DNA of 57,114 nucleotides from positions 1 to 57,114 of the forward strand of contig NZ_JAELUH010000033.1 of assembly GCF_016429215.1 (NCBI RefSeq), written 5' to 3'. Source of the DNA: Herbaspirillum sp. ASV7. GTDB taxonomy: Bacteria; Pseudomonadota; Gammaproteobacteria; Burkholderiales; Burkholderiaceae_D. Below, piece by piece: positions 56,509-57,114 of the stretch. Below the pieces are notes generated by a model that saw only the letters and a list, made by a program, of their open reading frames with translations, was not told where the DNA came from and did no database searches. Position 1 is the stretch's first letter, and every line of letters starts with the position of its first letter. A program made the translations under genes and the position numbers.

Positions 56509-57114
56509 ATGAACCTGTCCTCCTTGCCTCCATCCCTGCGTCCGCTGCCCTACGCCATCAAATGGTGCCTCATCGCCGCCCTGGTTGCCTTGCTTTCCGG
56601 CTCGGCCTCGGCGCTCTTCCTGTTTTCGCTGGACCTGGCCACGCGCACCCGCGAGGCCCATCCCTGGCTGTTGTGGCTGCTGCCGCTGGCCGGCTTTGCG
56701 GTGGGCTGGATCTACCTGCACACCGGTCGTTCGGTCGAAGCCGGCAACAACCTGCTGATCGACGAGATCCATGACCCCGCCAAGGTGGTGCCCCTGCGCA
56801 TGGCGCCGCTGGTGCTCATGGGGACGGTGGTGTCGCACCTCTTCGGCGCCTCGGTAGGGCGCGAAGGGACGGCCGTCCAGATGGGCGGGGCACTGGCCGA
56901 CCAGCTGACCCATGTGTTCCGGCTGCGTCCGGAAGACCGCCGCATCCTGCTCATGGCCGGCATCAGCGCCGGTTTTTCCTCGGTATTCGGCACCCCCATG
57001 GCGGGCGCCCTGTTCGGGCTGGAAGTGCTGGCCATCGGGCGCATGCGCTATGACGCCATCTTCCCCTGCTTCGTGGCGGCCATCGTCGCCGACCAGGTCG
57101 GCCTGCTGTGGGGC
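56509..57114 (+). CDS. CLC-F type fluoride/proton antiporter (3' partial)
   Basis: 202 codons, open to the right edge. CLC channel/antiporter fold with several membrane helices. The gating-glutamate motif is GREGTAVQMGGALADQ at ~117-132 (Glu119). The position of the usual chloride-selectivity GSGIP loop reads AGNNLLIDEIHD (Gly79, Asn80, Asn81), as in the fluoride-selective CLC-F subgroup. Later FGTPMAGALFGLEVLAIGRMRYDAIFPC is the conserved helix pair. It would expel fluoride in exchange for protons. The upstream fluoride riboswitch independently supports this over an ordinary chloride channel. Confidence 0.9.
   Translation, partial: MNLSSLPPSLRPLPYAIKWCLIAALVALLSGSASALFLFSLDLATRTREAHPWLLWLLPLAGFAVGWIYLHTGRSVEAGNNLLIDEIHDPAKVVPLRMAPLVLMGTVVSHLFGASVGREGTAVQMGGALADQLTHVFRLRPEDRRILLMAGISAGFSSVFGTPMAGALFGLEVLAIGRMRYDAIFPCFVAAIVADQVGLLWG

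Overview
The window looks like a chromosomal segment of a GC-rich betaproteobacterium, most likely an Oxalobacteraceae member close to Herbaspirillum. This is an inference from gene content and codon use: a rhizobial-type glycerol ABC operon, cyanate genes, c-di-GMP proteins and a tRNA-Met attachment site. No rRNA marker is present to confirm it.

Region 1 (1-14030) is the right-hand part of a prophage of podovirus type. It holds a giant polyvalent virion protein, interrupted by one in-frame amber codon and carrying a barnase/EndoU/colicin-like nuclease domain and an HExxH zincin motif. After it come a T7-type tail fibre with a LamG-like domain, a small tail-associated protein, holin, GH108 endolysin and a 3TM holin-like protein. 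A lower-GC accessory cassette of mostly unknown genes, a DUF4224 protein and a lipoprotein follow. The prophage ends at a 46-base copy of the 3' half of tRNA-Met(CAT), which is the attachment site; the integrase must lie outside the window.

Region 2 (14031-33480) is host chromosome. It holds a diguanylate cyclase, a TetR/DUF1348 pair with a clear operator, and a cynR-cynT-cynS cyanate detoxification locus. An orphan LysR regulator and an HD-GYP phosphodiesterase follow. Next is a lysine/2-aminoadipate degradation set: DUF1338 2-oxoadipate dioxygenase, LysR regulator, AmaB-type dehydrogenase, PotD-like binding protein and LysN-like aminotransferase. It ends with a Fur-controlled TonB siderophore receptor and a DASS anion transporter.

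Region 3 (33750-43061) is clearly AT-richer than both flanks and looks horizontally acquired. A divergent MocR regulator faces a nine-gene operon: TrpE-like and TrpG-like synthase subunits, a cupin, a UbiD-like decarboxylase, an FMN reductase split by a T7 tract, an AroQ chorismate mutase, a free-standing B3/4 (PheRS-editing-like) protein, a TrpB2-like PLP enzyme and a LysE-type exporter. I do not recognise this combination. It reads as a biosynthetic cluster for a chorismate-derived, amino-acid-like product with built-in export and possibly tRNA-editing self-protection, and is the best candidate for an undescribed system.

Region 4 (43231-57114) holds a zinc alcohol dehydrogenase and then a complete glycerol utilisation locus (glpR, divergent from glpD-glpSTPQUV-glpK) that imports glycerol by ABC transporter, phosphorylates it and oxidises it. 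A REP-like element sits inside the operon. A second HD-GYP protein converges on glpK. The window ends with a canonical fluoride riboswitch in front of a CLC-F type fluoride antiporter that runs off the edge.
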